Shown: positions 29,886 to 38,770, counted from the first letter of the stretch. The stretch is 64,000 nucleotides of DNA from Planctomycetota bacterium (GCA_004295085.1 SHNF01000009.1:372001-436000); one strand, 5' to 3'. Numbers and translations: made by a program. Notes: a model not told the origin generated them from the letters alone.

Positions 29886-31859
29886 ATGAAGAGCCGGTGG
29901 AGCGAGCGGGAGGCGGCGCGGTTTGAGGGCGACCTCGGCCAGCGGGTGTACTCCTCCCGGCTGCTGGGGCGCGAGAAAGCGCTGGTGCTGCACGGCGGCG
30001 GCAATACTTCGGTCAAGATCCGGGAACGCGATCTCCTGGGCGAGACCGGGGAGATCCTGTACGTCAAGGGCAGCGGCTGGGATCTGGAGACCATCGAGGC
30101 GGCGGGCTTCGCCCCGGTGCGGCTGAACCACTGCCTGCGGCTGCTGCGGCTGGAGCGGCTCAGCGACCCGCAGATGGTGAACGAGCTGCAGACCCACGTG
30201 ACGCGCGCCGGGGCGCCCGCGCCCTCCATCGAGACGCTGCTGCACGCGGTGATTCCGCACCCGTACGTCGACCACACGCACGCCGACGCCGTGCTCGCGG
30301 TGACGAACACCGACGGCGGTGAAGGCCGGGTCCGCGCCATCTACGGCCAGGACGTCGTGGTCGTGCCCTACGTGATGCCGGGCTTCGATCTGGCTCGGGA
30401 GTGCGCGCAGCGCTTCGCGCGCGAAGCCACCGGTGCGACCCAGGGTCTGGTGCTGCTGCAGCACGGCATCTTCTCCTTCGGCGCCAGCGCGCGCGAGTCG
30501 TACCAGCGCATGATCCAGCTGGTGACGCGCGCCGAGCGGTTCTTGGAGCAGCACAGGGCATGGAAGTTGCCACGCCCGCGTTTCAAGCGGGCCCGCGGTC
30601 CCGTCGGGCCGGCCCTGGCGCGGCTGCGCGCGGATCTGTCGCGGGTGGCCGGGCGGCCGCTGATCGTGCGCAACGAGCGCTCGCCGCAGGCGCTGGCCTT
30701 CGCGCAGCGCAAGGACGTGTTCCTGCTCTCGCAGCAGGGCACCGCCACGCCGGACCACGTCATCCGCACCAAGCGCCTGCCGATGCTGGGACGCGACGTG
30801 GACGCCTACGCCCGCGAGTACGGGCGCTACTTCCACCGCAACTCCCGGCACTCCCGCGCTCCGGTCCGCATGCTGGATCCCGCGCCGCGCGTGGTCCTGG
30901 ATCCGGAGCTGGGCTTGTGCGCGGCGGGCAGCGCGGCCAAGGACGCCGCCATCGTCGCGGAGATCTACCGCCAGACGATCGAGGTGATCCTGCGCGCCGC
31001 CGCGCTCGGCGGCTGGCGCGCCCTGCCGGAACAGGACCTGTTCGCGGTGGAGTACTGGGACCTCGAGCAGGCCAAGCTCAGGAAGGGCGGCAAGCCGCCG
31101 CTGTTCGCCGGTGAAGTGGTGCTGATCACCGGCGCCGCATCCGGGATCGGGCGCGCCTGCGTCGATTCCTTCCTGGCGCGCGGGGCCGCCGTACTGGCGA
31201 TGGACCAGAGCCCGGCGGTGACCCGGATGCCGGAGCGGCCCGATCTCCTGGGCCTCCGCGCCGACGTGACGAGCGCCGGGCAGATCGCCGGCGCGCTGGA
31301 GCGCGGCCTGCAGTCCTTCGGCGGGCTCGACATGCTGGTGTTGAACGCCGGCGTGTTCCCTGCCAGCCGCCGCGTCGAGGAGCTGAGCGCGCGCGACTGG
31401 CGGCGCGCCTTCGACGTCAACGTGGACGCCAACCGGGAGCTGCTGGCCGCCTGCCACCCGTTCCTGAAGCTGGCGCCGCGCGGCGGGCGGGTCGCCGTCA
31501 TCGGCAGCAAGAACGTGCCCGCGCCCGGGACCGGCGCCGCGGCCTACTCCGCCTCCAAGGCGGCCCTCAACCAGCTGGCGCGCGTCGCGGCCCTGGAATG
31601 GGGCCGCGACCGCATCCGCGTGAACGTCCTGCATCCCAACGCCGTGTTCGACACCGCCCTGTGGACCGAGGACCTGCTCCGGGCCCGCGCCCGCGAGTAC
31701 GGCCTGAGCGTGGTCGAGTACAAGCGCAGGAACGTGCTGGGCGTGGAAGTGACCAGCCACGACGTCGCCGAGCTCGCGGCGGAGCTGTGCGGGCCCTTGT
31801 TCAGCCGGACCACCGGGGCCCAGATCCCCGTGGACGGCGGCAACGAGCGCGTGATCTGA
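29886..31859 (+). CDS. Class II aldolase fused to a short-chain dehydrogenase
   Basis: The 657-residue protein has two parts. Residues 1-400 form a class II (zinc) aldolase: LHGGGNTSVKI binds phosphate, Glu116 lies in SIETLLHAVIPH, and DHTHAD (His130, His132) gives metal ligands, with a third His likely in LLQHGIFSFGA. Residues 408-657 form an SDR with VLITGAASGIGRAC (416 onward) and the YxxxK pair Tyr554/Lys558 in YSASK. This is the layout of RhaD/alcohol-dehydrogenase fusions that cleave a sugar 1-phosphate to DHAP plus an aldehyde and then oxidise or reduce the aldehyde. One base separates it from mtnA, which suggests 5-methylthioribulose-1-phosphate (or 5-deoxyribulose-1-phosphate) as substrate rather than rhamnulose-1-phosphate. 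Confidence 0.88.
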   Translation: MKSRWSEREAARFEGDLGQRVYSSRLLGREKALVLHGGGNTSVKIRERDLLGETGEILYVKGSGWDLETIEAAGFAPVRLNHCLRLLRLERLSDPQMVNELQTHVTRAGAPAPSIETLLHAVIPHPYVDHTHADAVLAVTNTDGGEGRVRAIYGQDVVVVPYVMPGFDLARECAQRFAREATGATQGLVLLQHGIFSFGASARESYQRMIQLVTRAERFLEQHRAWKLPRPRFKRARGPVGPALARLRADLSRVAGRPLIVRNERSPQALAFAQRKDVFLLSQQGTATPDHVIRTKRLPMLGRDVDAYAREYGRYFHRNSRHSRAPVRMLDPAPRVVLDPELGLCAAGSAAKDAAIVAEIYRQTIEVILRAAALGGWRALPEQDLFAVEYWDLEQAKLRKGGKPPLFAGEVVLITGAASGIGRACVDSFLARGAAVLAMDQSPAVTRMPERPDLLGLRADVTSAGQIAGALERGLQSFGGLDMLVLNAGVFPASRRVEELSARDWRRAFDVNVDANRELLAACHPFLKLAPRGGRVAVIGSKNVPAPGTGAAAYSASKAALNQLARVAALEWGRDRIRVNVLHPNAVFDTALWTEDLLRARAREYGLSVVEYKRRNVLGVEVTSHDVAELAAELCGPLFSRTTGAQIPVDGGNERVI

Positions 31860-31860
31860 C

Positions 31861-32928
31861 ATGAGCGCGCCCGCGGTCAGCAGCATGCGCTGGAACGGGG
31901 ACCGGCTGCTGCTCGTGGACCAGCGCAAGCTGCCCGCGAGCCTGGAGTTCGCCACCTGCACCAGCGCGCGCGACGTCGCCGCCGCGATTCGCGGCATGAT
32001 CGTGCGCGGGGCTCCCGCCATCGGCTGCGCCGCGGCCTTCGGAGTGGCGCTCGAGGCGCTGCGCCGGCGCACGCAGGCGCCGGTCGAGTTCCGGCGCGGC
32101 CTCGATGACGCCTGCGCGGCGCTCACCGCCAGCCGCCCGACCGCGGTGAACCTGGTGTGGGCGGTGCAGCGCATGCGCCGCGCCTTGCCCGACGGCGCAG
32201 CCCCGCCGATCGCAGCCGCGCGCCTGCTCGAGGAGGCGCAGGCCATCCTGGACGAAGACGTCCGCGCCAACCGCGCCATGGGCGCCGCCGGCGCGGGGCT
32301 GCTCCCGGCGCGCGCCCACGTCCTGACCCATTGCAACACCGGCGCGCTGGCCACCGGCGGCCACGGCACGGCGCTGGGCGTGATCCGCTCGGCCGTGGAG
32401 GCCGGCAAGGACGTCCACGTCACCGCCTGCGAGACGCGGCCGTACCTGCAGGGAGCGCGCCTCACCGCCTGGGAGCTGCAGCGCGAAGGGATCCCGGTCA
32501 CGCTCATCACCGACGCCGCGGCCGGATTCGTGCTCAGCCGCGGCGGCGTGGACGCGGTGATCGTGGGCGCCGACCGCGTGGCCGCCAACGGCGACGTCGC
32601 CAACAAGATCGGCACCTATCCCCTGGCCGTGCTGGCGCGCCGCCACGGAGTGCCCTTCTACGTCGCGGCACCTCTCTCCACGGTGGACGCCGCGGTCGCG
32701 TCGGGCGCCGACATCCCGATCGAGGAGCGCGGCGCGGACGAAGTCTCCGGATTCGGCTCCGAGCGCTGGGCCACGGCCGGCGTCCCGATCCGCAATCCCG
32801 CCTTCGACGTCACTCCCGCCGAGCTGGTCACCGGGCTCATCACCGAGCGCGGCGTCCTGCTCCAGCCCGACGCGGCGCGCCTGCGCGCCCTGCTCGGTCC
32901 GGACCCGGACCGGAATACGGAGTTCTGA
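31861..32928 (+). CDS. mtnA: S-methyl-5-thioribose-1-phosphate isomerase
   Basis: The 355-residue protein matches MtnA: GMIVRGAPAIGCAAAFGV, ARAHVLTHCNTGALATGGHG (Cys158 catalytic) and VIVGADRVAANGDVANKIG (catalytic Asp), followed by YPLAVLARRHGVPFYVAAP. It converts 5-methylthioribose-1-phosphate to the ribulose form in methylthioadenosine salvage. It starts one base after the aldolase-reductase stop, so the two are co-transcribed. Its stop codon and last five codons lie in a repeated element (32911-32932). None of mtnB, mtnC, mtnD or mtnK is in the window. Confidence 0.95.
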   Translation: MSAPAVSSMRWNGDRLLLVDQRKLPASLEFATCTSARDVAAAIRGMIVRGAPAIGCAAAFGVALEALRRRTQAPVEFRRGLDDACAALTASRPTAVNLVWAVQRMRRALPDGAAPPIAAARLLEEAQAILDEDVRANRAMGAAGAGLLPARAHVLTHCNTGALATGGHGTALGVIRSAVEAGKDVHVTACETRPYLQGARLTAWELQREGIPVTLITDAAAGFVLSRGGVDAVIVGADRVAANGDVANKIGTYPLAVLARRHGVPFYVAAPLSTVDAAVASGADIPIEERGADEVSGFGSERWATAGVPIRNPAFDVTPAELVTGLITERGVLLQPDAARLRALLGPDPDRNTEF

Positions 32929-32932
32929 CCCC
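32911..32932. repeat. REP-like fragment supplying the mtnA stop codon
   Basis: The 21 bases from GGAATACGG to TCTGACCCC match the right arm of the inverted repeat at 48182-48250 at 18 of 21 positions. The TGA of TCTGACCCC is the mtnA stop, and the next gene starts directly after. Confidence 0.5.
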
Positions 32933-34405
32933 ATGCTGCTGCTCGCTCTCCTCCAAAACGTCTCCCTGGACCGGCTGCTCCAGGTCGAGAACGCGCGCAA
33001 CCGGCGCGTGTCCTCCACCAGCGTCGATCCGGACAGCAACGCCGACAACCTGCGCGTGCCATCCGGCGAGACGCGCACCCTGGCGGAGATCCAGGGGCCG
33101 GGCGTCATCACGCACATCTGGCTCACCTTCCCCGAGGCGGCGCCGAACTGGCTGGCCGAGCGCGGCGGCGCGCGGCCGGACGAGATCGTGCTGCGCATGT
33201 ACTGGGACGGCGCCGGCGCCCCCGCCGTGGAGTCTCCGGTCGGCGACTTCTTCGCCCAGGGCTTCGGCGAGCGCAAGGAGGTGCGCTCCGGCGTGGTGCA
33301 GGTGATCGGCGGCGACTCCTACAACTGCTTCTGGCCCATGCCGTTCCACGAGTCGGCGCGCATCACGCTCAGCAACGAGAGTGACAAGCCGCTCAACTCC
33401 ACCTACTTCCAGATCGACTACGAGGAGCGCACGCTGGCGCCCGGAACGCCTTACTTCTGCGCCCAGTACCACCAGGAGTTCCCGGCCGAGAGCAGCTCCT
33501 ACTACACCGTGCTGGAGGCCGAAGGCACGGGCCATTACGTCGGCACCGTTTTGAACGTGCGCACGCGCTCGCCGTACTGGTTCGGCGAGGGCGACGACGT
33601 GTTCTTCATCGATGGGGAGAGCGAGCCGTCGCTGCGCGGCACCGGCACCGAGGACTACTTCCTGGCAGCCTGGGGCCTCGAGCCCTACTCCTTCCCCTGG
33701 GCCGGCTGCCCGCTGGTGAACGCCGACTTCGGGCACATCGGGATGAAGATCAGCAGCTACCGCTGGCACGTGCCCGATCCGGTGCGCTTCCAGCGCTCCC
33801 TGAGCGTGCGCTTCGAGCACCGCGGCTGGCTGCCGCCCGACGAGCGCATCGACGGCAAGGCCTACCATAACAACGAGCGCTACGACGACTTCTCCTCCGT
33901 CGCCTTCTGGTACCAGATCGGCCAGCCCAGGCGCTTCACCTCCCTGCCTCCTGCCGCCGCCCGCGTCCCGCCCAATCTGGACTGGATCGTGGAGGGCAAG
34001 GACCTGCTCGCCGGCGCGCAGGCTGGCGGCGGCCCCGCCGAGCTGCAGGCCGGCTACCCGTGGACCGGCGCCGGGCAGGTCTTCTTCCACGCCGGAGACG
34101 CCGGCGCCACGCTCGAGCTGAGCTTTCCCGTGCCCAGGGAGGAGTTCCGCGCGCTGATCCTGCCGCTGACGCGCAGCTACGACTACGGCACGTACCGCAT
34201 CCTGCTCGACGGCGTGGAGCGCGTCGCGCGCATCGACCTCTACGGCGCCGAGGTCACGCTGCGCGAGATCGACCTCGGCAGCCAGAAGCTCGCGCCGGGG
34301 ACCCACACGCTGCGCTTCGAATGCCTGGGCCGCAACCCGCTCTCCTCCGGGCACTTCCTCGGCCTCGACTCGGTGCGCCTGCGCCAGCGCCTGGCGCCGC
34401 GCTGA
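32933..34405 (+). CDS. DUF2961 / GH172 family glycoside hydrolase
   Basis: The 490-residue protein shows the DUF2961 core: GPGVITHIWLTFPEAAPNW, RMYWDGAGAPAVESPVGDFF, FWPMPFHESARITLSNES, and DGESEPSLRGTGTEDYF with Glu229 and Glu240 at the positions of the acidic pair conserved in GH172. GH172 enzymes form or cleave furanosides such as difructose dianhydride or D-arabinofuranans. The C-terminal part (about 350-490) is a second beta domain (DYGTYRILLDGVERVARIDL). There is no strong signal peptide. It begins 4 bases after mtnA, but the link with methylthioribose salvage is unclear. Confidence 0.85.
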   Translation: MLLLALLQNVSLDRLLQVENARNRRVSSTSVDPDSNADNLRVPSGETRTLAEIQGPGVITHIWLTFPEAAPNWLAERGGARPDEIVLRMYWDGAGAPAVESPVGDFFAQGFGERKEVRSGVVQVIGGDSYNCFWPMPFHESARITLSNESDKPLNSTYFQIDYEERTLAPGTPYFCAQYHQEFPAESSSYYTVLEAEGTGHYVGTVLNVRTRSPYWFGEGDDVFFIDGESEPSLRGTGTEDYFLAAWGLEPYSFPWAGCPLVNADFGHIGMKISSYRWHVPDPVRFQRSLSVRFEHRGWLPPDERIDGKAYHNNERYDDFSSVAFWYQIGQPRRFTSLPPAAARVPPNLDWIVEGKDLLAGAQAGGGPAELQAGYPWTGAGQVFFHAGDAGATLELSFPVPREEFRALILPLTRSYDYGTYRILLDGVERVARIDLYGAEVTLREIDLGSQKLAPGTHTLRFECLGRNPLSSGHFLGLDSVRLRQRLAPR

Positions 34406-34408
34406 CGC

Positions 34409-36247
34409 CTAACGCGGGAAGCGCTCGTCCAGGGCCTTGCGCCACTCCGGCTGCGGCTCGCCGCGGAAGCCCCAGAGCGCGGGAACCGTCACGGCGCCGC
34501 GCAGGGCCTCGAGCGTGGCGCCGTTGACGGCGCGCGGCTGGACCGCCAGCGGGTTGACCTCCTCCGTGAACAGCTGCTCGTAGCTGCGCAGCCCGTCCAG
34601 GCCGATGACGAAGCGCAGCTGCGGCCGCAGCAGCGCGCTGAACAGCGCCACCTGGGCGCCGACCGGCCCGCGCCCGATCACGCACACCGGCGCGTCGTTG
34701 GGGCCGAGCCACAGCTCCAGCGCGTGGCGCACGCACCAGGCCATCAGGTAGGCCGGTGCCACTCCGTAATAGGTGGTCAGCCGCTGGTCCAGGCCGGCCA
34801 GCTCGCCGGTGCCGACGACGTCGAGGCACAGGCACACGTAGCCGGCCGCGGTCAGGCCGGGCACGTCGAACTCGGCGGCGGCGGCGTCCTTGCCGTTCTC
34901 GGACACGAGCACCAGCACGCCGCCGCGTGGAGCCTCGGGCAAGTGCAAGACGGCGGGGAGGTCCGGGTTTCCGCCGGTGCGGAACCGGAGCACCTGCCGC
35001 GTGCGGCTCGACTCGATCGTGAGGATCGAGGGTTCGCGCGTGCCGCCGCCGACGCCGTTCAGCGCCACGACGTCCTGCCAGGTGCCGTTGGCTGCGCGCA
35101 GGCGCTCGCGCGCGATGTCCAGCATCGTGCGCGCGCCGTCCGGCCATTGCGGCAGCACGATCAGCTCCTCGGCCAGCGCCGGCTCGGGCTTGAGCTCCGG
35201 CTCGGGCACCGGCGAGCCGTCGCCGGCGCCGCGCAAGTGCAGATCGAAGAAGCCCATGGCCTCCTCGCGCATGGACTTGCCGTAGTCGTGGTTGCCTGGG
35301 AAAACCTTCCAGCGCACGTGGTCGGCCGCGCCGTACAGCGCGTGGATGGCCTGGAGCTTCTCCCCGGTGCGGACCAGTCCCTCCGGCGGAAACTCCGGAT
35401 CGTGCTCGGCGCCGATCAGGAACACCGGCGCAGGCGCGCGCAGCGCCAGCACGTCGCTGCGGTCGCCGATGCGCAGGGTGCCGGGCACGTGGTTGCACAG
35501 GCAGCCGTTGTGAGGATTCACCTCCATGCTGGTGGCATAGACCACGGGCACGGCGCAGCGGTAGCGCGCGTCGGCGGCGAAGGCGTACGTGGTCGCCGTG
35601 CCGCCGCCGGAGGCGCCGGTGATGCCGGCGCGGCTCATGTCGGCCTCCGGGCGCGTCTCCAGGTAGTCCATGGCCCGCATCAGGTCCCACACGTAGAAGC
35701 CGCTGGCGCAGCCGGCGGACAGCGTCAACCGCCAGTCGTTGTGCTGCCCCTGCTGCTTGCGCTCGACCGGCGTGTCGCCTTCGAAGCTCGTGCCGGGAGA
35801 GTCCACGATCATGGCGAGATAGCCGTGCAAGGCCTGGAAGATGAGGCGGCTCTGCACCACGGGCTCGGTCTTCTTGTGCTGCCAGTGCCCGTGCGGATTC
35901 ATGATCACGGGGAAGGGGCCCTTCCCGTCCGGCACGTACACATGCGCCGTCACCCAGAAACCCGGGCGGCTCTCGAATGCCACCTTCTCGATGCGGTAGC
36001 CGTCGCGGTCCAGCACTCCGGTCACGCGCGCGTTCAGCGGCGTGCGCTCCGGCATCGGGTCCAGCCCCAGCCCGCGCAGCAGCTCGCGCCGCCCGTCTGG
36101 CTTGCGCGTTTCCTGCTCATCCTTCGTCTGCGGCAGGGACCGAGCGGCTGCCTCCTTCACCTTCTGCTCCAGCCACTCCTTCGTCGTCGGTCCAACGGGT
36201 GCCTCGGGCGCCTGGAGGAAGACCATCAGCATGAGGAAACAGGGCAT
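34409..36247 (-). CDS. Double alpha/beta-hydrolase protein, acetyl-xylan-esterase-like
   Basis: The 612-residue protein starts at the ATG at 36247, which begins a short hydrophobic stretch (MPCFLMLMVFLQ). The first hydrolase domain (about 70-350) has VPDGKGPFPVIMNPHGHW and the nucleophile elbow ITGASGGGTATTYAF, followed by the acid and His in LIGAEHDPEFPPEG and FPGNHDYG. A second fold (about 400-612) repeats the pattern, but its elbow reads VIGRGPVGAQVAL, without Ser, so it is probably inactive. Relatives are acetyl esterases and dienelactone-hydrolase-like enzymes acting on plant polysaccharides. It is convergent with the GH172 gene, 3 bases apart. Confidence 0.78.
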   Translation of the reverse strand: MPCFLMLMVFLQAPEAPVGPTTKEWLEQKVKEAAARSLPQTKDEQETRKPDGRRELLRGLGLDPMPERTPLNARVTGVLDRDGYRIEKVAFESRPGFWVTAHVYVPDGKGPFPVIMNPHGHWQHKKTEPVVQSRLIFQALHGYLAMIVDSPGTSFEGDTPVERKQQGQHNDWRLTLSAGCASGFYVWDLMRAMDYLETRPEADMSRAGITGASGGGTATTYAFAADARYRCAVPVVYATSMEVNPHNGCLCNHVPGTLRIGDRSDVLALRAPAPVFLIGAEHDPEFPPEGLVRTGEKLQAIHALYGAADHVRWKVFPGNHDYGKSMREEAMGFFDLHLRGAGDGSPVPEPELKPEPALAEELIVLPQWPDGARTMLDIARERLRAANGTWQDVVALNGVGGGTREPSILTIESSRTRQVLRFRTGGNPDLPAVLHLPEAPRGGVLVLVSENGKDAAAAEFDVPGLTAAGYVCLCLDVVGTGELAGLDQRLTTYYGVAPAYLMAWCVRHALELWLGPNDAPVCVIGRGPVGAQVALFSALLRPQLRFVIGLDGLRSYEQLFTEEVNPLAVQPRAVNGATLEALRGAVTVPALWGFRGEPQPEWRKALDERFPR

Positions 36248-36267
36248 TTCGATCTCCGGTTGGCAAG

Positions 36268-36273
36268 AGGATA
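36268..36273 (-). promoter_or_regulatory. TATCCT -10-like element of the esterase gene
   Basis: On the minus strand CCTATCCTCTT lies 20 bases before the ATG at 36247, the same hexamer as upstream of other genes. Confidence 0.4.
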
Positions 36274-36495
36274 GGCGGGAGGAGGGATTCCGTAGCGGAA
36301 CCGCGCCTCGCGCGAGACCAAGCCTCACCTAGCTCGCGAACTGCGCGCGCAACAAGCTCCAGATTTTGTCCCGCGGCCCGCGAGGTGCCGGAGCTGGAAC
36401 CTAGCCGCTATTGTTTCCGGAGCGTGATGGCGCCCGACGAGATACTCGTGAGAATTGCCTGAAACGCCGGGCCCGTGGCGTCATGCACAAGCCAA

Positions 36496-37209
36496 GTGAG
36501 TGCCTACGCCGCCGCCGACCTGCTCCAGCACGCTGAAGGCATGCGCCGGCTCGCCTTGCGCCTGCTGGGCCAGGAAGCCGACGCCGAGGACGCGGTCCAG
36601 GAGGCCTGGCTGTCCACCCTGGAGGCACCGCCCGCCGCCGACCGCCCGGCGCGGCCGTGGCTGGACGTGGTCACCCGCAACGCCGCGCTCCAGAGCCTGC
36701 GGCGGAGCAAGCGCCGGACCGCGCTGGAGAGCGCCCAGGCGCCGCAGACCGGGCATCCGACTCCGCAGGAAGCCCTGGAACGCGCCGAGATCCATCGCCG
36801 CGCGGTGGACGCCCTGCTGGCGCTGCCCGAGCCGTACCGCGGCACCCTCCTCCTGCGCTATTTCGAGGACCTCAGCTCCGAGGAGATCGCGCGCCGCGAG
36901 GGGCTGCCCGCCGCCACGATCCGGACCCGGCTCAAGCGCGGCCTGGACGCGCTGCGCGAGCGCCTGCAGGAGCGCGAAGGCGACTGGCGCCGCACCTGCG
37001 CGCTGCTCGCGGGCGTCCCGCGCGCGCCCGCGCGCTGGACTCTGCCGCTCTGGCCCATCCTGATCCTGTACGGTGGCGCGCTGGCCGTCGGCATCGCAAC
37101 CCACCCGGAGGCGCCGCCGCCCGCGCCGCCGGTCACCGCCCAGCAACAGAAGGCGCTCGCCGAGATCGGTTACGCCGAACTGGGCTACGTGGGAGAAGAG
37201 GCCAAGTGA
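36496..37209 (+). CDS. ECF sigma factor with a C-terminal membrane anchor
   Basis: The first 160 residues are an ECF sigma factor: region 2 (EADAEDAVQEAWLSTLEAP, PWLDVVTRNAALQSLRR) and region 4 (LLRYFEDLSSEEIARREGLP, then TIRTRLKRGLDALRERL). After a short linker comes one hydrophobic helix (about 181-201, WTLPLWPILILYGGALAVGI) and an outer tail of 36 residues rich in Pro and Ala. Sigma factors normally lack membrane segments, so this one may be held at the membrane in cis and freed by proteolysis (inference). The start could also be the GTG at 36475, which would add seven residues. No separate anti-sigma gene is adjacent. Confidence 0.82.
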   Translation: MSAYAAADLLQHAEGMRRLALRLLGQEADAEDAVQEAWLSTLEAPPAADRPARPWLDVVTRNAALQSLRRSKRRTALESAQAPQTGHPTPQEALERAEIHRRAVDALLALPEPYRGTLLLRYFEDLSSEEIARREGLPAATIRTRLKRGLDALRERLQEREGDWRRTCALLAGVPRAPARWTLPLWPILILYGGALAVGIATHPEAPPPAPPVTAQQQKALAEIGYAELGYVGEEAK

Positions 37210-37240
37210 ATCCGCGCAACAGACCACGCCGGGGACGCGC

Positions 37241-37257
37241 GGTGCCAGGAAGGCACC
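37241..37257. terminator. Small hairpin between convergent genes
   Basis: GGTGCC and GGCACC pair around AGGAA, between the sigma factor and purF genes that converge here. There is no T tract, so this is only a candidate terminator. Confidence 0.3.
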
Positions 37258-37315
37258 AACGCGACGCTTGCGGAGCAGGCGGCGTAAACCGGGAAATGGG
37301 TGGCTACGGCCCCGG

Positions 37316-38770
37316 TCAGGCGTGCGCGGCCAGGCGCTCGGACTCGATGGCGTCCAGGTGCTCCTGGGCCTCGGGCGTCGGGTAGCGGCCGGTGAAGCAG
37401 CCGGTGCAGAAGCCGTCGATCTCGGGATTGCCGACCTGGGCGGCGTGCACCATGCGCGCGATGTCCAGGTACATGAGGTAGTCGGCGCCGATCTCCTGGC
37501 GCACCTGCTCCACGGTCTTGCCGCGCGCCACGAAGTCGCTGCGGGTGGCCATGTCGATGCCGTAGGGGCAGGGCGAGGTCAGCGGCGGCGATGTGGACGC
37601 GAAGTAGACCTTGCGCGCGCCGGCGGCGCGCGCCTGCTCCACCAGCTTGCGCGAGGTGTTGCCGCGCACGATGGAGTCGTCCACGAGCAGCACGTCGCGG
37701 CCCTGGAACTCGAGCGGGATCGGGTTCATCTTGCGCCGGATGGCGGAGGTGCGCGCCTCCTGGCTGGGCATGATGAAGGTGCGCCCGACGTAGCGGTTCT
37801 TGATGAAGCCCTCGCAGTACGGGATGTCCAGGACCTGCGCCATCGCCAGCGCCGCGTCGCGCGAGCTGTCGGGGATCGGGATGATGGCGTCCGGACGCGG
37901 CGCGCCGGCCTCGCGCCACTGCTCGGCCAGGGCCTCGCCGAAGCGCCGCCGCGTCTTGTACACGCTGATCTTGTCCAGGAAGGAATCAGGACGGGCGAAA
38001 TAGACCAGCTCGAAGATGCACGGGCGGTGCACCTGCTCGGCCACGCGCAGGAACACCGGCTCCTCTCCGGGCGCCACGAAGAAGGCCTCGCCGTTGTGGA
38101 GGTCGCGCACGCGCTCGAAGCCGAGCACGTCGAGCGCCACCGACTCGCTGGCGACCGCCCATTCGGTGCCGGCGGCGCTCACGCGCCGGCCGACGATGCA
38201 GGGCTTGATGCCGAACGGGTCGCGGAACGCGAACAGGATGCCCGGCGCCAGGACGCCGACCACCGAGTAGGCGCCCTTGGCGCGCAGGAACGTGTGTTCG
38301 ACCGCGTAAGCGAAACGCGAGCTCATGGGCGCCGCGACATCGGTCTGCTGCAGACCCTGGGCGAAGGCGTAGAGGATGGCCTCCACGTCGCAGGAGCTCT
38401 GCAGGCAGATGTTCTCGGCCGGGAACAGGCGATCCTTGAGATCCAGGAAATTGGTCAGGTTGCCGTTGTGGGCCATGCCCACCCCGGTGGGGAAATTGAG
38501 GTAGAAGGGCTGCGAATCCTCGTCGCTGCCGCTGCCGACCGTGGGATAGCGGTTGTGGCCGATGGCGACGTTGCCGCGCAGGCGCGCCATGTCCTCGGGC
38601 GAGAATACGTCCCGCACCATGCCGTTGGCCTTGCGCAGGTGGAACTTGCCGTCGAAGGACAGGATTCCGGAGGCGTCCTGGCCGCGGTGCTGCAGCGCGA
38701 TGAGGGCCTCGTAGACCTCAGGCGCGATCTGGCGACCGCTCAGGCCGGCGATGCCGATGAATCCACACAT
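37316..38770 (-). CDS. purF: Amidophosphoribosyltransferase
   Basis: The 484-residue protein begins with MCGFIGIAG, where Cys2 becomes the N-terminal glutaminase nucleophile (no propeptide seen). IALQHRGQDASG and VGMAHNGNLTNF are typical of the glutaminase half. The phosphoribosyltransferase half has VLLVDDSIVRGNTSRKL, the PRPP-binding loop. Cys residues near the C-terminus (DGFCTGCFTGRYP) match the Fe-S type of the Bacillus enzyme. It makes 5-phosphoribosylamine, the first step of purine synthesis. The gene overlaps the end of mnmH by 31 bases. Confidence 0.96.
   Translation of the reverse strand: MCGFIGIAGLSGRQIAPEVYEALIALQHRGQDASGILSFDGKFHLRKANGMVRDVFSPEDMARLRGNVAIGHNRYPTVGSGSDEDSQPFYLNFPTGVGMAHNGNLTNFLDLKDRLFPAENICLQSSCDVEAILYAFAQGLQQTDVAAPMSSRFAYAVEHTFLRAKGAYSVVGVLAPGILFAFRDPFGIKPCIVGRRVSAAGTEWAVASESVALDVLGFERVRDLHNGEAFFVAPGEEPVFLRVAEQVHRPCIFELVYFARPDSFLDKISVYKTRRRFGEALAEQWREAGAPRPDAIIPIPDSSRDAALAMAQVLDIPYCEGFIKNRYVGRTFIMPSQEARTSAIRRKMNPIPLEFQGRDVLLVDDSIVRGNTSRKLVEQARAAGARKVYFASTSPPLTSPCPYGIDMATRSDFVARGKTVEQVRQEIGADYLMYLDIARMVHAAQVGNPEIDGFCTGCFTGRYPTPEAQEHLDAIESERLAAHA

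Noticed and set aside
29886..31859. Simple assignment as rhamnulose-1-phosphate aldolase
   Set aside because: No other rhamnose gene is in the window and mtnA is one base away, so the substrate was left open.
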